From positions 1 through 9,012 of the forward strand of contig CAMCBE010000055.1 in the NCBI GenBank assembly GCA_945872805.1: a DNA stretch of 9,012 nt, in the 5' to 3' direction. Made by a program: the position numbers and the translations under genes. Position 1 is the first letter of the stretch. Each line of letters begins with the position of its first letter. Below are positions 1 to 7,540 of this stretch, piece by piece. The stretch is from Chitinophaga pinensis (GTDB taxonomy: Bacteria; Bacteroidota; Bacteroidia; Chitinophagales; Chitinophagaceae). The notes under the pieces are model-generated. The model was not told where the DNA came from and did no database searches. It saw only the letters and a program-made list of their open reading frames with translations.

Positions 1-2
1 AA

Positions 3-119
3 TGCAGGGATTTTATTCATTTAGATCCTGACCAACAAAAGTTTTTGCGTAAAGGAATCGATAAAGGAAGAAATATCTTTAATAAGTCAAGGCAAAGAAT
101 GCAAAATCTCTCAAAATAA
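3..119 (+). CDS. Possible C-terminal end of an unidentified protein (gene runs off the left edge)
   Basis: One plus-strand frame stays open from the window edge for 38 codons and ends at a TAA at 117-119. The predicted tail is rich in Lys, Arg and Gln and looks like an amphipathic, basic C-terminal helix (it begins CRDFIHLDPDQQKFL and ends RMQNLSK). It would converge on purC, with only 7 bases between the two stop codons and no clear terminator hairpin. I do not recognise the family. A minus-strand frame is also open over most of this stretch but has no ATG, so openness alone is weak evidence. The rest of the gene is outside the window, so the call rests on composition and tight convergent spacing. 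Confidence 0.4.
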   Translation, partial: CRDFIHLDPDQQKFLRKGIDKGRNIFNKSRQRMQNLSK

Positions 120-126
120 ATTGCAA

Positions 127-1059
127 TTATAGAATACTTATTTTTGCAAGCGCTTTCATGATTTTTGTTTCAGTTTGGTCTTGTGTAAGTGACTCACCAA
201 TGAATGTCTCACCAATTATCTTTTCATACAACTCTATATACCGATTAGAAATTGTTTTAATCCATTCATCTGTCATCTCCGGAACTGTTTGGCCTTCTTT
301 ACCCATGAAATTATTTTCAATAAGCCACTCTCGAACAAACTCTTTACTCAATTGAAGTTGTTTTTCGCCTTTTGCTAGTCGCTCTTCAAATCCGTCAAGA
401 TAAAAATACCTTGATGAGTCAGGCGTATGTATTTCATCCATTAAACAGATACGACCATTTAATTTACCAAACTCGTATTTAGTATCAGCTAAAATAAGTC
501 CTCTTTTTTTGGCAATCTCTTTTCCTCTTGCAAATAACTTAAGCGTGTACTCTTTTAAAATTTCCCAATCTGCTGCAGTAGCTAAGCCTTGTTTGATTAT
601 TGCTTTTTCACTGATGTCTTCATCATGACCAGCAGAGGCTTTAGTTGAAGGAGTAATTATGGGTTCAGGGAAAAAGTCATTTTCTTTCATCCCATCGGGC
701 ATTTTTTGTCCACATAAATACTTCTCGCCTGAGTGATATGTTCTCCAAGAATGACCAACTAGATTACCTCGTACTACCATTTCAATTTTGAACGGTTCAC
801 ACCTATAGCCAATCGATACATTTGGAGCAGGTACATCGATTAGCCAATTTGGACAAATATCTTTCGTTTGATCAAGCATATAAGAAGCAATCTGATTCAA
901 TACTTGCCCCTTGTAGGGAATAGCGCGTGGAAGAATAACATCAAAAGCTGATATTCTATCACTGGCTACCATCACCAAATAGTCGTCGTTAATTGTATAT
1001 ACATCCCTCACTTTACCTGAGTAAAAGGACGTTTGATTTGGAAATGTAAACGGATTCAT
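127..1059 (-). CDS. purC: Phosphoribosylaminoimidazole-succinocarboxamide synthase (SAICAR synthetase)
   Basis: This cytoplasmic enzyme of de novo purine synthesis joins aspartate to CAIR using ATP to give SAICAR. The 310-residue product carries the family's signature segments in order: GKVRDVY at residues 15-21 (nucleotide-binding loop), SDRISAFD at 33-40, then RGNLVGHSW, SAGHDEDIS, LADTKYEFG and LMDEIHTPDSSRYF. The length matches the long form of PurC (about 300 residues, as in yeast and Bacteroidota) rather than the short form of about 240 residues in E. coli. The ATG at 1059 leaves a normal short N-terminus before the first motif. An AGAGG lies 12 bases upstream of it, too far to be a convincing ribosome site. 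The gene stands alone on the minus strand, divergent from the TonB receptor gene; no other pur gene is in the window. The sequence appears intact. Confidence 0.97.
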   Translation of the reverse strand: MNPFTFPNQTSFYSGKVRDVYTINDDYLVMVASDRISAFDVILPRAIPYKGQVLNQIASYMLDQTKDICPNWLIDVPAPNVSIGYRCEPFKIEMVVRGNLVGHSWRTYHSGEKYLCGQKMPDGMKENDFFPEPIITPSTKASAGHDEDISEKAIIKQGLATAADWEILKEYTLKLFARGKEIAKKRGLILADTKYEFGKLNGRICLMDEIHTPDSSRYFYLDGFEERLAKGEKQLQLSKEFVREWLIENNFMGKEGQTVPEMTDEWIKTISNRYIELYEKIIGETFIGESLTQDQTETKIMKALAKISIL

Positions 1060-1102
1060 GTCACTAAATTACCTCTGCTTCATCATATTGCCAATTTTTA
1101 CC

Positions 1103-1122
1103 TCTTTTGAGTGTCTTTTGAG
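1103..1122. repeat. 9-base direct repeat with 11-base period in the purC/receptor intergenic region
   Basis: TCTTTTGAG occurs at 1103-1111 and again at 1114-1122, separated by 2 bases, so the copies repeat about once per helical turn. The site lies between the divergent purC and receptor starts, where an operator could act on either gene. Both the repeat and the spacing are read directly; the regulatory role is inference. Confidence 0.4.
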
Positions 1123-1166
1123 GCAGTTTTTAAGTGTTAAATTTTTTTATATATAGAACAATTCAT

Positions 1167-1184
1167 AATTTGATGAAAATTTGA
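1167..1184. repeat. 7-base direct repeat with 11-base period just upstream of the receptor gene
   Basis: AATTTGA occurs at 1167-1173 and 1178-1184, ending 15 bases before the receptor ATG. It has the same 11-base period as the pair at 1103-1122 and shares the word TTTGA with it. It could be a protein-binding site overlapping the promoter or leader of the receptor gene. In AT-rich DNA a 7-base repeat on its own is weak evidence. Confidence 0.3.
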
Positions 1185-1199
1185 CCAAAACGATTGCTT

Positions 1200-3935
1200 A
1201 TGAAAAGATTATTATCCCTCATAGTATTAATTCAATTAATACTACCAACCATTGTTAATGCACAAAATGGTGTCATTTCAGGCCAGGTTAAAAGTGCTTC
1301 TGATGGAGAATCTCTCGCCTCTGTTTCCGTAGTTATTAAAAACACGAACCAAGGAACCTATACTGACCCTAAGGGTAAATTCAAGCTTAATTTGTCGGCT
1401 TCCAGTAAATTTCCCGTTACCTTGATTTTTTCATCCACTGGCTTTGAATACAAAGAAGTTTCAGTGTCATCTGCAGGTGAGCTAGCAGCCGTTTCGCTGA
1501 ATTCAAAATCAACACTTGGTGAGGAAGTAGTCATTTCAGCTACAAAAACACCCACTCGAATTCTTGAGTCTCCCGTTTCTATTGAGCGAATTAATTCGAC
1601 AGCTATAAAAAACTCTTCCACCGTTGATTATTTCGATATGGTCAATTCTTTAAAGGGAATTGATCTTACCACATCTAGTTTAACATTCAAAACAGTTACT
1701 AGTCGTGGGTTTGGAGGAAGCGGAAATACACGCTTTACACAACTTGTCGACGGAATGGACAATCAAGCACCAGGCTTGAACTTCTCCATTGGAAGTATTA
1801 TTGGATTAAGTGAATTAGATGTAGATAATATGGAGATTCTTCAGGGTGCTTCTTCCGCACTTTATGGCCCAGGTGGCATGAATGGTACATTATTAATCAA
1901 CAGCAAGGATCCATTCAAATATCAAGGCCTTTCATTCCAAACAAGAGCGGGTGTGATGAATGTGGACGGAAAGTATAGAGAACCATCTGCCTATAATAAT
2001 TGGGACATTCGCTATGCAAAAAAACTATCAGAACGTTTTGCATTTAAGATAACAGCTGGGATGGTACAAGGAAAAGATTGGTATGCAAATGATCAACGAA
2101 ATGTAAATAGAAGCGGCGCTAATCTTGGTAAAATTATTAATGGAACACGTGAAACCGATCCTAACTATGATGGAATGAATGTATACGGTGATGAAACATC
2201 TATAGATATTAATCAAGTCCTCAATGGAATAGGGCAACAAGCGCCGTTTTTGGCACCTTATATAGCAGGTATCACGTCATCCCCAAATCTTGTTTCAAGA
2301 ACAGGGTATACTGAAAAAGAAGTTATTGACCCGGTCACTAAAAATTTAAAATTTGGATTCTCCTTAAATTATAAACTAACGCATTCTATAGAAGCGATAC
2401 TATCAGGACATAATGGATCTGGTAATACTGTTTATACGGGAAGTGATCGCTATTCACTAGTTGGCTTCAATATGGGGCAATACAAATTGGAATTTAAGCA
2501 TAAAAACTGGATGCTCAGAGGATACACTTCACAAGAAAATTCAGGGCAGTCATATAATGTAACCATTGCATCAAGAGTATTTAATGAGTTATGGAAGCCA
2601 TCGCCACAGTGGTATACAGAGTATGGGTTGACATACTTAAATAGTTTATTGAGTGGAAAGAGTGCAAATGAGGCACACACTATATCACGATCAATTGCTG
2701 ATATTGGCCGCCCAGAAGCCGGTTCAGCTGCATTTAATACCGCATATAATTCCTTGAAATCTGTTGCGATTTCCAAAGGTGGTGCAGGTTTGATTGATAA
2801 AACAAATTTGTATGTACTTGATGGACAATATAATTTGAGCTCATTAACTGGAAAATTTGCAGAAATATTAGTCGGTGGAAATTTCAGAAGATTCGTATTG
2901 AACTCACAAGGAACGCTATTTGCTGACTCTGCCAATAAAATTCCAGTAAATGAATATGGTGCTTATATCCAAGTTAGTAAAGCACTATTTGAAGAAAAAT
3001 TGAAATTTACTTTCTCTGGTAGATATGATAAAAATTCAAACTTCAAAGGAAGATTTACTCCAAGAGCTACTGCATTGGTTAAGTTAGCGAAAGACAATCA
3101 CCTTCGCTTTTCTTACCAACAAGCCTATCGATTCCCATCAGTTCAACAACAATGGATTAATCTTTCTGTAGGTGGAGCAACCTTAATTGGTGGTATTCCA
3201 CAAATGACAAACTATTATAAATTTAATACCAATCAAGTATACTCTCTTACTGAACTTGGACAAGGTAGAATCACCCCACAAACCTTTAATGATTTCAAAC
3301 CAGAATCAGTTACTTCATTGGAAGTTGGCTATAAAGGGTTAGTAGCCAATTCAAAACTGTTGATAGACGTTTACGCGTATAAAGCTACTTACCAAGATTT
3401 TATTACTAGAGTACTTGTAGCTCAATCTACAACAGCTAATCCGTCACCGCTGGATATTTTATCATCTTCAACGCGTAGAATTGTTTCTGTGCCAACTAAT
3501 TCACCAACCTTGGTAAAATCAAGTGGATGGGGATTGGGTTTAGAATACAGATTAGGAAGAGGTTTCTATACCACGGCGAATGTTTCATCTGATTTATTAG
3601 CTGATGTTCCTGTAGGATACATTACGTATTTCAATTCACCTAAATACAGAACAAACTTTTCGTTTGGAAACAATGGAATGGGGAAAAGCAAGAAAATCGG
3701 CTTTAACATTGCATACCGTTGGCAGTCAGATTTTTACTATGAAAGTGATCTCGCAAACGGAAATGTGCCTGCATTCCATAATCTAGATGCGCAGGTAAGT
3801 TATAAGCTACCTAAAATCCGTTCTGGCATAAGAATAGGAGCTACTAACCTGTTGAATCAATATTATATAAATGGCTTAGCAAACCCATCAATAGGTGGTA
3901 TATATTATGTTGCCATAGGATATAACATCTATTAA
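1200..3935 (+). CDS. TonB-dependent outer-membrane receptor with carboxypeptidase-regulatory-like N-terminal domain
   Basis: This is an outer-membrane beta-barrel that should import a substrate using energy from TonB-ExbB-ExbD. I place the start at the ATG at 1200 (911 residues): it begins directly with a signal peptide (MKRLLSLIVLIQ..., likely cut after VNA at residue 21). An in-frame TTG at 1194 would add only two residues. Domains in order: carboxypeptidase D regulatory-like beta-sandwich (about 25-105), a TonB-box-like EEVVISATKTPTR stretch (108-120), a plug domain (about 118-240, with the conserved ILQGASSALYGPGG near its end), then a barrel ending in an aromatic residue (...VAIGYNIY). 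No SusD-like partner gene follows, so it is not an obvious glycan SusC. The FAS1 lipoprotein gene follows after 32 bases with no terminator and is probably co-transcribed. Substrate is unknown. No exact TAnnTTTG promoter was found upstream. Confidence 0.93.
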   Translation: MKRLLSLIVLIQLILPTIVNAQNGVISGQVKSASDGESLASVSVVIKNTNQGTYTDPKGKFKLNLSASSKFPVTLIFSSTGFEYKEVSVSSAGELAAVSLNSKSTLGEEVVISATKTPTRILESPVSIERINSTAIKNSSTVDYFDMVNSLKGIDLTTSSLTFKTVTSRGFGGSGNTRFTQLVDGMDNQAPGLNFSIGSIIGLSELDVDNMEILQGASSALYGPGGMNGTLLINSKDPFKYQGLSFQTRAGVMNVDGKYREPSAYNNWDIRYAKKLSERFAFKITAGMVQGKDWYANDQRNVNRSGANLGKIINGTRETDPNYDGMNVYGDETSIDINQVLNGIGQQAPFLAPYIAGITSSPNLVSRTGYTEKEVIDPVTKNLKFGFSLNYKLTHSIEAILSGHNGSGNTVYTGSDRYSLVGFNMGQYKLEFKHKNWMLRGYTSQENSGQSYNVTIASRVFNELWKPSPQWYTEYGLTYLNSLLSGKSANEAHTISRSIADIGRPEAGSAAFNTAYNSLKSVAISKGGAGLIDKTNLYVLDGQYNLSSLTGKFAEILVGGNFRRFVLNSQGTLFADSANKIPVNEYGAYIQVSKALFEEKLKFTFSGRYDKNSNFKGRFTPRATALVKLAKDNHLRFSYQQAYRFPSVQQQWINLSVGGATLIGGIPQMTNYYKFNTNQVYSLTELGQGRITPQTFNDFKPESVTSLEVGYKGLVANSKLLIDVYAYKATYQDFITRVLVAQSTTANPSPLDILSSSTRRIVSVPTNSPTLVKSSGWGLGLEYRLGRGFYTTANVSSDLLADVPVGYITYFNSPKYRTNFSFGNNGMGKSKKIGFNIAYRWQSDFYYESDLANGNVPAFHNLDAQVSYKLPKIRSGIRIGATNLLNQYYINGLANPSIGGIYYVAIGYNIY
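1222..1244. repeat. Perfect 23-base palindrome inside the receptor's signal-peptide codons
   Basis: Eleven-base arms flank a single central base: TAGTATTAATT at 1222-1232, C at 1233 and AATTAATACTA at 1234-1244. It begins 22 bases after the first base of the receptor ATG and overlaps the codons of the hydrophobic signal-peptide core. As DNA it is a good symmetric operator shape. As RNA it could fold as a 9-base-pair AU-rich stem with a 5-base loop close to the start codon. The symmetry is certain; a function is inference, because hydrophobic AT-rich codons favour such words. Confidence 0.5.
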
Positions 3936-3967
3936 TTGAAACTGAATCTAAACTCAAAACGAAGCAC

Positions 3968-5023
3968 ATGAAAAAAATATTTTCAACACTCAAGATGGCA
4001 TTGCCAATATCATTATTTGTAATGATATTCACTTCATCTTGTAATAAAGAACTTCCTCAACCAATACCAAATGAAGTTGTAGTGCCTACAGGCAGTACAA
4101 TCGGGGATGTCCTCAATACAAATCCAGATTTCTCGATTCTGAAAGCGGCGGTTATAAAATCTGGTTTGATGGAAGCCGTTTCCAACAAGTCAAATGTATT
4201 TACAGTATTTGCTCCAAACGATGAGGCCTTTATCATGTCTGGTATACCCTTGGTGGCTATAGAAAATCTACCTGCTCCTGTAGTAGCTAGCATTATTCAA
4301 TACCATATCATACCAGGACAAAAGGTTACTTCTGCAGCAGTACCTACAACATTCCCTAACGTTCAAATGGTTACTTCTTTTGTAATTCCTGCTCCCAACA
4401 CCAATCCATTGGTTCGATTCAGCAGTTTCCCTTCCAAAAGAGGTTCTAATTTATGGCTCAACAACATTCCTGTAATAGCCTCAGATGTTGCTACTGCCAA
4501 TGGAGTAATTCATGTAGTAGCTAGGGTAGTGGCTCCTCCTTCAAGAGTACTCTTGGATACTATGTCAAGGGATGCGGACATGCAATACCTTGTAGCGGCT
4601 ATCTTAACTGCTGATGCTGGAGTTCCAGAAGGAAGTCGTTTCCAAGATTACTTAGCCAATCCGCTAGCTAATTTTACCATTTTTGCTCCATCTAATCAGG
4701 CATTCATGAATCTATTGGCCTATAATAATTTGCCAGTAGATCCTTCCTCATTACAGTTTTTAAATCAAGATGGAGCGCTTAGTGCAATCATTGCTAATCA
4801 TATATTGTTGAACCGTGCATTCGCTGCAAATTTACCAAGCGATGATACGGTAATACCAAGTTTTCTAGCTGCTATTGCGCCACCTGGAGTAGGTTTACTT
4901 ACCGTTTCAAGTGCAGGTGTGAAAGGAGCAGGAAATCCTACTTTTTCTAATATAACAGCAATAGACCGTCATGCTATTAATGGAGTATATCATATAATTG
5001 ATCAACTCTTATTGCCTCAATAA
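3968..5023 (+). CDS. Lipoprotein with two fasciclin (FAS1) domains
   Basis: This is an envelope lipoprotein of 351 residues. The signal peptide ends in a lipobox, FTSSC, with the lipidated Cys at residue 25, followed by a Pro-rich linker. FAS1 domain 1 spans about 43-188, with its H1-type box FTVFAPNDEAF at 78-88, the YH motif at 112-113 and the H2-type box NGVIHVV at 178-184. FAS1 domain 2 spans about 195-349, with FTIFAPSNQAF at 236-246, NHILL, and NGVYHII at 338-344. FAS1 domains generally act in adhesion or protein-protein contact; no enzymatic residues are expected. The gene starts 32 bases after the receptor stop, with no promoter or terminator between them, so it probably works with that receptor, perhaps as a surface or periplasmic accessory. 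Only one acidic residue follows the lipid Cys (CNKEL), so a surface-export signal is uncertain. The gene ends before a strong terminator. Confidence 0.92.
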   Translation: MKKIFSTLKMALPISLFVMIFTSSCNKELPQPIPNEVVVPTGSTIGDVLNTNPDFSILKAAVIKSGLMEAVSNKSNVFTVFAPNDEAFIMSGIPLVAIENLPAPVVASIIQYHIIPGQKVTSAAVPTTFPNVQMVTSFVIPAPNTNPLVRFSSFPSKRGSNLWLNNIPVIASDVATANGVIHVVARVVAPPSRVLLDTMSRDADMQYLVAAILTADAGVPEGSRFQDYLANPLANFTIFAPSNQAFMNLLAYNNLPVDPSSLQFLNQDGALSAIIANHILLNRAFAANLPSDDTVIPSFLAAIAPPGVGLLTVSSAGVKGAGNPTFSNITAIDRHAINGVYHIIDQLLLPQ

Positions 5024-5042
5024 GGTCTAAATCATATTAAAT

Positions 5043-5074
5043 AAAAAAGGAGATCATTTTTGATCTCCTTTTTT
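5043..5074. terminator. Bidirectional intrinsic terminator between the FAS1 lipoprotein gene and ychF
   Basis: A perfect 14-base-pair stem (5043-5056 against 5061-5074; core GGAGATCA/TGATCTCC) closes a TTTT loop. A-runs on one arm and T-runs on the other give a U-tract in either direction of transcription. It sits 19 bases after the plus-strand lipoprotein stop and 19 bases beyond the minus-strand ychF stop, so it can serve both converging genes. Confidence 0.92.
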
Positions 5075-5093
5075 ATTGATGTTATGGTTTGAA

Positions 5094-6194
5094 TTATACG
5101 GCAAACCTAAAATGCATGATATCTCCATCTTGCACTAAATAATCTTTTCCTTGAACAGCCATCTTACCTGCCTCTTTGCATGCTGCTTCTGATCCTAATG
5201 CAACAAAATCTGTATAGCCAATAACTTCTGCCCTAATAAATCCTTTTTCAAAATCTGTATGGATGACGGCAGCAGCTTGAGGCGCAAACATGCCCTTTGT
5301 TATAGTCCATGCCCTTACTTCCTGAACTCCAGCTGTAAAATAAGTAGCTAGATTTAATATTTTATAGGTTGATCTGATTAAACGAACGACACCACTTTCA
5401 GATAATCCAAGGTCATCAAGAAACATTATTCGATCATCATAACTTTCCATCACGGATATTTCACTTTCAATCTCAGCACTCACAAATAAAATTTCAGCTT
5501 GTTCATGTTGAATAGCTTCTTTCACTTTATTCGTAAAGTCATTTCCTTTCACAACACTCTTTTCATCTACGTTGCATACATAAATAACGGGCTTCATGGT
5601 AAGCAAAAACATATCAGCAATATGTGCATCAGAATCTTCCTTGGTTACCTGAAATGCTCTAGCATTTTTACCTTCTTCAAGGTGAGCCTTTAGGGCTTTT
5701 AGTATCTCAATTCCCCTGAGTAATTCACGATCTGCAGTTTTAGCGTTCTTTTCTGCTTTAGACAACTTCTTATCAACACTCTCCAAATCTTTTAATTGAA
5801 GTTCAGTATCGATAATCTCTTTATCACGAACGGGATTAACATCTCCATCTACATGAATAACGTTGTCATCTTCAAAACAACGCAATACATGAATGATCGC
5901 ATCTGTATTCCGTATGTTTCCCAAAAATTGATTACCAAGCCCCTCTCCTTTACTTGCACCCTTTACTAATCCAGCTATATCAACTATTTCAACGGTAGTT
6001 GGAACAACTCGTTGTGGTTTAACCAATTTCTCTAATTCAACTAAACGCTCATCAGGAACAGTAATTACACCGATATTTGGTTCGATGGTACAAAATGGGA
6101 AATTTGCAGCTTGCGCTTTTGCATTGCTAAGTGCGTTAAATAGGGTTGATTTTCCTACATTTGGTAAACCGACAATTCCAGCTTGTAATGCCAT
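5094..6194 (-). CDS. ychF: Redox-regulated P-loop ATPase/GTPase YchF (OLA1 family)
   Basis: YchF is a universally conserved cytoplasmic Obg-family nucleotide hydrolase that associates with ribosomes and is linked to stress and translation control. The 366-residue product has the usual length and order: P-loop GLPNVGKST at 9-17, switch I region around 32-40, G3 segment DIAGLVKGASKGEG at 72-85, a helical, probably coiled-coil insertion at about 130-175, and NVDE at 208-211 in the G4 position. The C-terminal TGS domain runs from about 283 and ends with GDIMHFRFAV. Replacement of the canonical NKxD by NxxE is the family trait that relaxes guanine specificity and favours ATP. The ATG at 6194 puts the P-loop at the expected distance. 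The gene is monocistronic here, converging on the lipoprotein gene and divergent from the SpmAB gene. No anomaly seen. Confidence 0.97.
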   Translation of the reverse strand: MALQAGIVGLPNVGKSTLFNALSNAKAQAANFPFCTIEPNIGVITVPDERLVELEKLVKPQRVVPTTVEIVDIAGLVKGASKGEGLGNQFLGNIRNTDAIIHVLRCFEDDNVIHVDGDVNPVRDKEIIDTELQLKDLESVDKKLSKAEKNAKTADRELLRGIEILKALKAHLEEGKNARAFQVTKEDSDAHIADMFLLTMKPVIYVCNVDEKSVVKGNDFTNKVKEAIQHEQAEILFVSAEIESEISVMESYDDRIMFLDDLGLSESGVVRLIRSTYKILNLATYFTAGVQEVRAWTITKGMFAPQAAAVIHTDFEKGFIRAEVIGYTDFVALGSEAACKEAGKMAVQGKDYLVQDGDIMHFRFAV

Positions 6195-6214
6195 ATGGTA
6201 TATTTTTTGCGCTG

Positions 6215-6242
6215 CAAAGATACTACGATTAGCTTTATTGAA
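6215..6242 (-). promoter_or_regulatory. Candidate Bacteroidota promoter for ychF
   Basis: Read on the minus strand, TATCTTTG (6222 down to 6215) matches the Bacteroidota -7 consensus TAnnTTTG exactly. A TTC (6242 down to 6240) lies 17 bases further upstream, where the -33 TTG would be expected (two of three bases). The -7 box ends 20 bases before the ychF ATG, a sensible leader length. Confidence 0.45.
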
Positions 6243-6245
6243 AGA

Positions 6246-6273
6246 TTGTTTGTCAACTTGATATATAAATTTG
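6246..6273 (+). promoter_or_regulatory. Candidate Bacteroidota promoter for the spmAB operon
   Basis: TTG at 6246-6248, a 17-base spacer, then TAAATTTG at 6266-6273 exactly fit the Bacteroidota pattern of TTG followed by TAnnTTTG. The ATG of the SpmAB gene is at 6287, so a start about 5-7 bases after the box would leave a leader of only about 7-9 bases. No Shine-Dalgarno sequence is present. Confidence 0.55.
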
Positions 6274-6286
6274 AATTTTCATTCCC

Positions 6287-7531
6287 ATGGCATTAAATTT
6301 TATTTGGTTCGCATTTTTTATTTTGGCTTTTGTAATCGCCTTGTTTAAATGGACTGTTACGGGAGATGTACTGATTTTCAAGACCATTACCGATGGAATA
6401 TTTAAGTCGGCAGGAGATAGTGTCGACTTATCGTTTAAATTGATAGGTATAATGACCCTTTTTCTTGGATTTATGAACATTGGTGAAAGAGCCGGTGCAA
6501 TTCGCTTTCTTTCTAGAATTGTAGGACCTTTTTTCAGTCGACTTTTCCCGGAAGTGCCTCCAAAACACCCCGCCATGGGACACATGATGATGAATTTTTC
6601 AGCCAATTTGCTTGGATTAGACAATGCGGCTACTCCATTCGGCTTAAAAGCCATGGAAAGTCTTCAAACACTAAATCCGAACAAAGAAACCGCGAGTAAC
6701 GCACAAATCATGTTTTTGGTGTTACATGCCTCAGGACTTACCCTTGTTCCAATAAGCATCATTGCTATGCGGGCTTCTGTTACCCCTCCAGCGTTAAATC
6801 CAACAGATATATTCATTCCGTGTATGATCGCCACGTTTGCCGCAACCATTGCTGCACTCTCTATTGTTTCATATAGACAAAAGATTAACCTTTTTCAGCC
6901 CGTCATGATTGGGTGGATTCTAGGTATATCTATACTAATTGGACTGCTCATAGCGTATTTAAAAATTTTCCTAAATCAACAAGGGATAGAGCAATTTTCG
7001 ACCGTATTAAGCAACGGACTAATTTTATTAATCTTCTTTGTTTTCTTAGTTGGGGGTATGTATAAGAAAGTTAACGTGTTTGAATCATTCATAGAAGGTG
7101 CAAAAGGTGGTTTTGAAATTGCTATTAAAATAATTCCTTACCTCGTAGCTATGTTAGTCGCTATAAGTGTCTTAAGAACCTCAGGTGCATTTGAATTGAT
7201 AACAAGTGGTCTGGTCAAGCTTTTTTCATCATTCGGTTTTGATACAAACTTCGTCACGGCACTTCCAACCGCACTCATGAAACCACTAAGTGGAAGCGGA
7301 GCTAGAGCAATGATGATCGATACCATGAATACGTATGGGGCAGATTCTTTCGCTGGACGATTAGCTGGTATATTTCAAGGCAGTAGTGATACTACATTTT
7401 ATGTTGTGGCAGTCTATTTTGGATCTATCGGAATCAAGAATACACGATATTCTATACCCAGTATGTTACTAGCAGACCTTGTTGGCATTTTAACGGCCAT
7501 AGGAATTGCTTATTTGTTTTTTGGGGTGTAA
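6287..7531 (+). CDS. Fused SpmA-SpmB nucleoside-recognition (Gate) domain membrane protein
   Basis: This inner-membrane protein of 414 residues equals the B. subtilis spore-maturation proteins SpmA and SpmB joined head to tail. The SpmA half (about 1-200) opens with a membrane segment at 2-21 and carries NLLGLDNAATPFG at 107-119. The SpmB half starts near residue 250 with FIEGAKGGFEIAIKIIPYLV and carries PLSGSGARAMM and FQGSSDTTFYVVAVYFG. Each half has a Gate (nucleoside-recognition) domain, a fold related to membrane transporters. In Bacillus the pair affects spore-core dehydration; the role in non-sporulating bacteria is not established, and transport of a small molecule is an inference. 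It leads a tight plus-strand operon: the lipoprotein gene follows after 9 bases. The ATG at 6287 is followed at once by the first membrane segment, which supports this start. Confidence 0.9.
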   Translation: MALNFIWFAFFILAFVIALFKWTVTGDVLIFKTITDGIFKSAGDSVDLSFKLIGIMTLFLGFMNIGERAGAIRFLSRIVGPFFSRLFPEVPPKHPAMGHMMMNFSANLLGLDNAATPFGLKAMESLQTLNPNKETASNAQIMFLVLHASGLTLVPISIIAMRASVTPPALNPTDIFIPCMIATFAATIAALSIVSYRQKINLFQPVMIGWILGISILIGLLIAYLKIFLNQQGIEQFSTVLSNGLILLIFFVFLVGGMYKKVNVFESFIEGAKGGFEIAIKIIPYLVAMLVAISVLRTSGAFELITSGLVKLFSSFGFDTNFVTALPTALMKPLSGSGARAMMIDTMNTYGADSFAGRLAGIFQGSSDTTFYVVAVYFGSIGIKNTRYSIPSMLLADLVGILTAIGIAYLFFGV

Positions 7532-7540
7532 TCTATTAAA

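Noticed and set aside
208..211. YchF residues 208-211 read NVDE rather than NKxD, which looked like a damaged nucleotide-specificity motif (coordinates are protein residues, not bases)
   Set aside because: NxxE at this place is the normal state of the YchF/OLA1 family and explains its ATP preference; it is not a mutation.
1194..1199. TTG at 1194 as the start of the TonB-dependent receptor
   Set aside because: It adds only two residues before a standard signal peptide beginning MKRLL. The ATG at 1200 is the simpler start, and no ribosome-binding site favours TTG.
2450..2935. A 161-codon open frame on the minus strand inside the receptor gene
   Set aside because: It lies wholly inside a well-supported receptor reading frame, has no recognisable domain, and its residues look like an antisense shadow of barrel-strand codons.
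6253..6654. A 133-codon minus-strand open frame overlapping the spmAB promoter and gene start
   Set aside because: It is antisense to the conserved SpmA half, has a Lys/Ile/Pro-rich sequence without family features, and would cover the likely promoter.
6287..7531. Evidence of a spore-forming organism from the SpmA and SpmB homology
   Set aside because: Fused SpmAB proteins occur in non-sporulating Bacteroidota, and no other sporulation gene is in the window.
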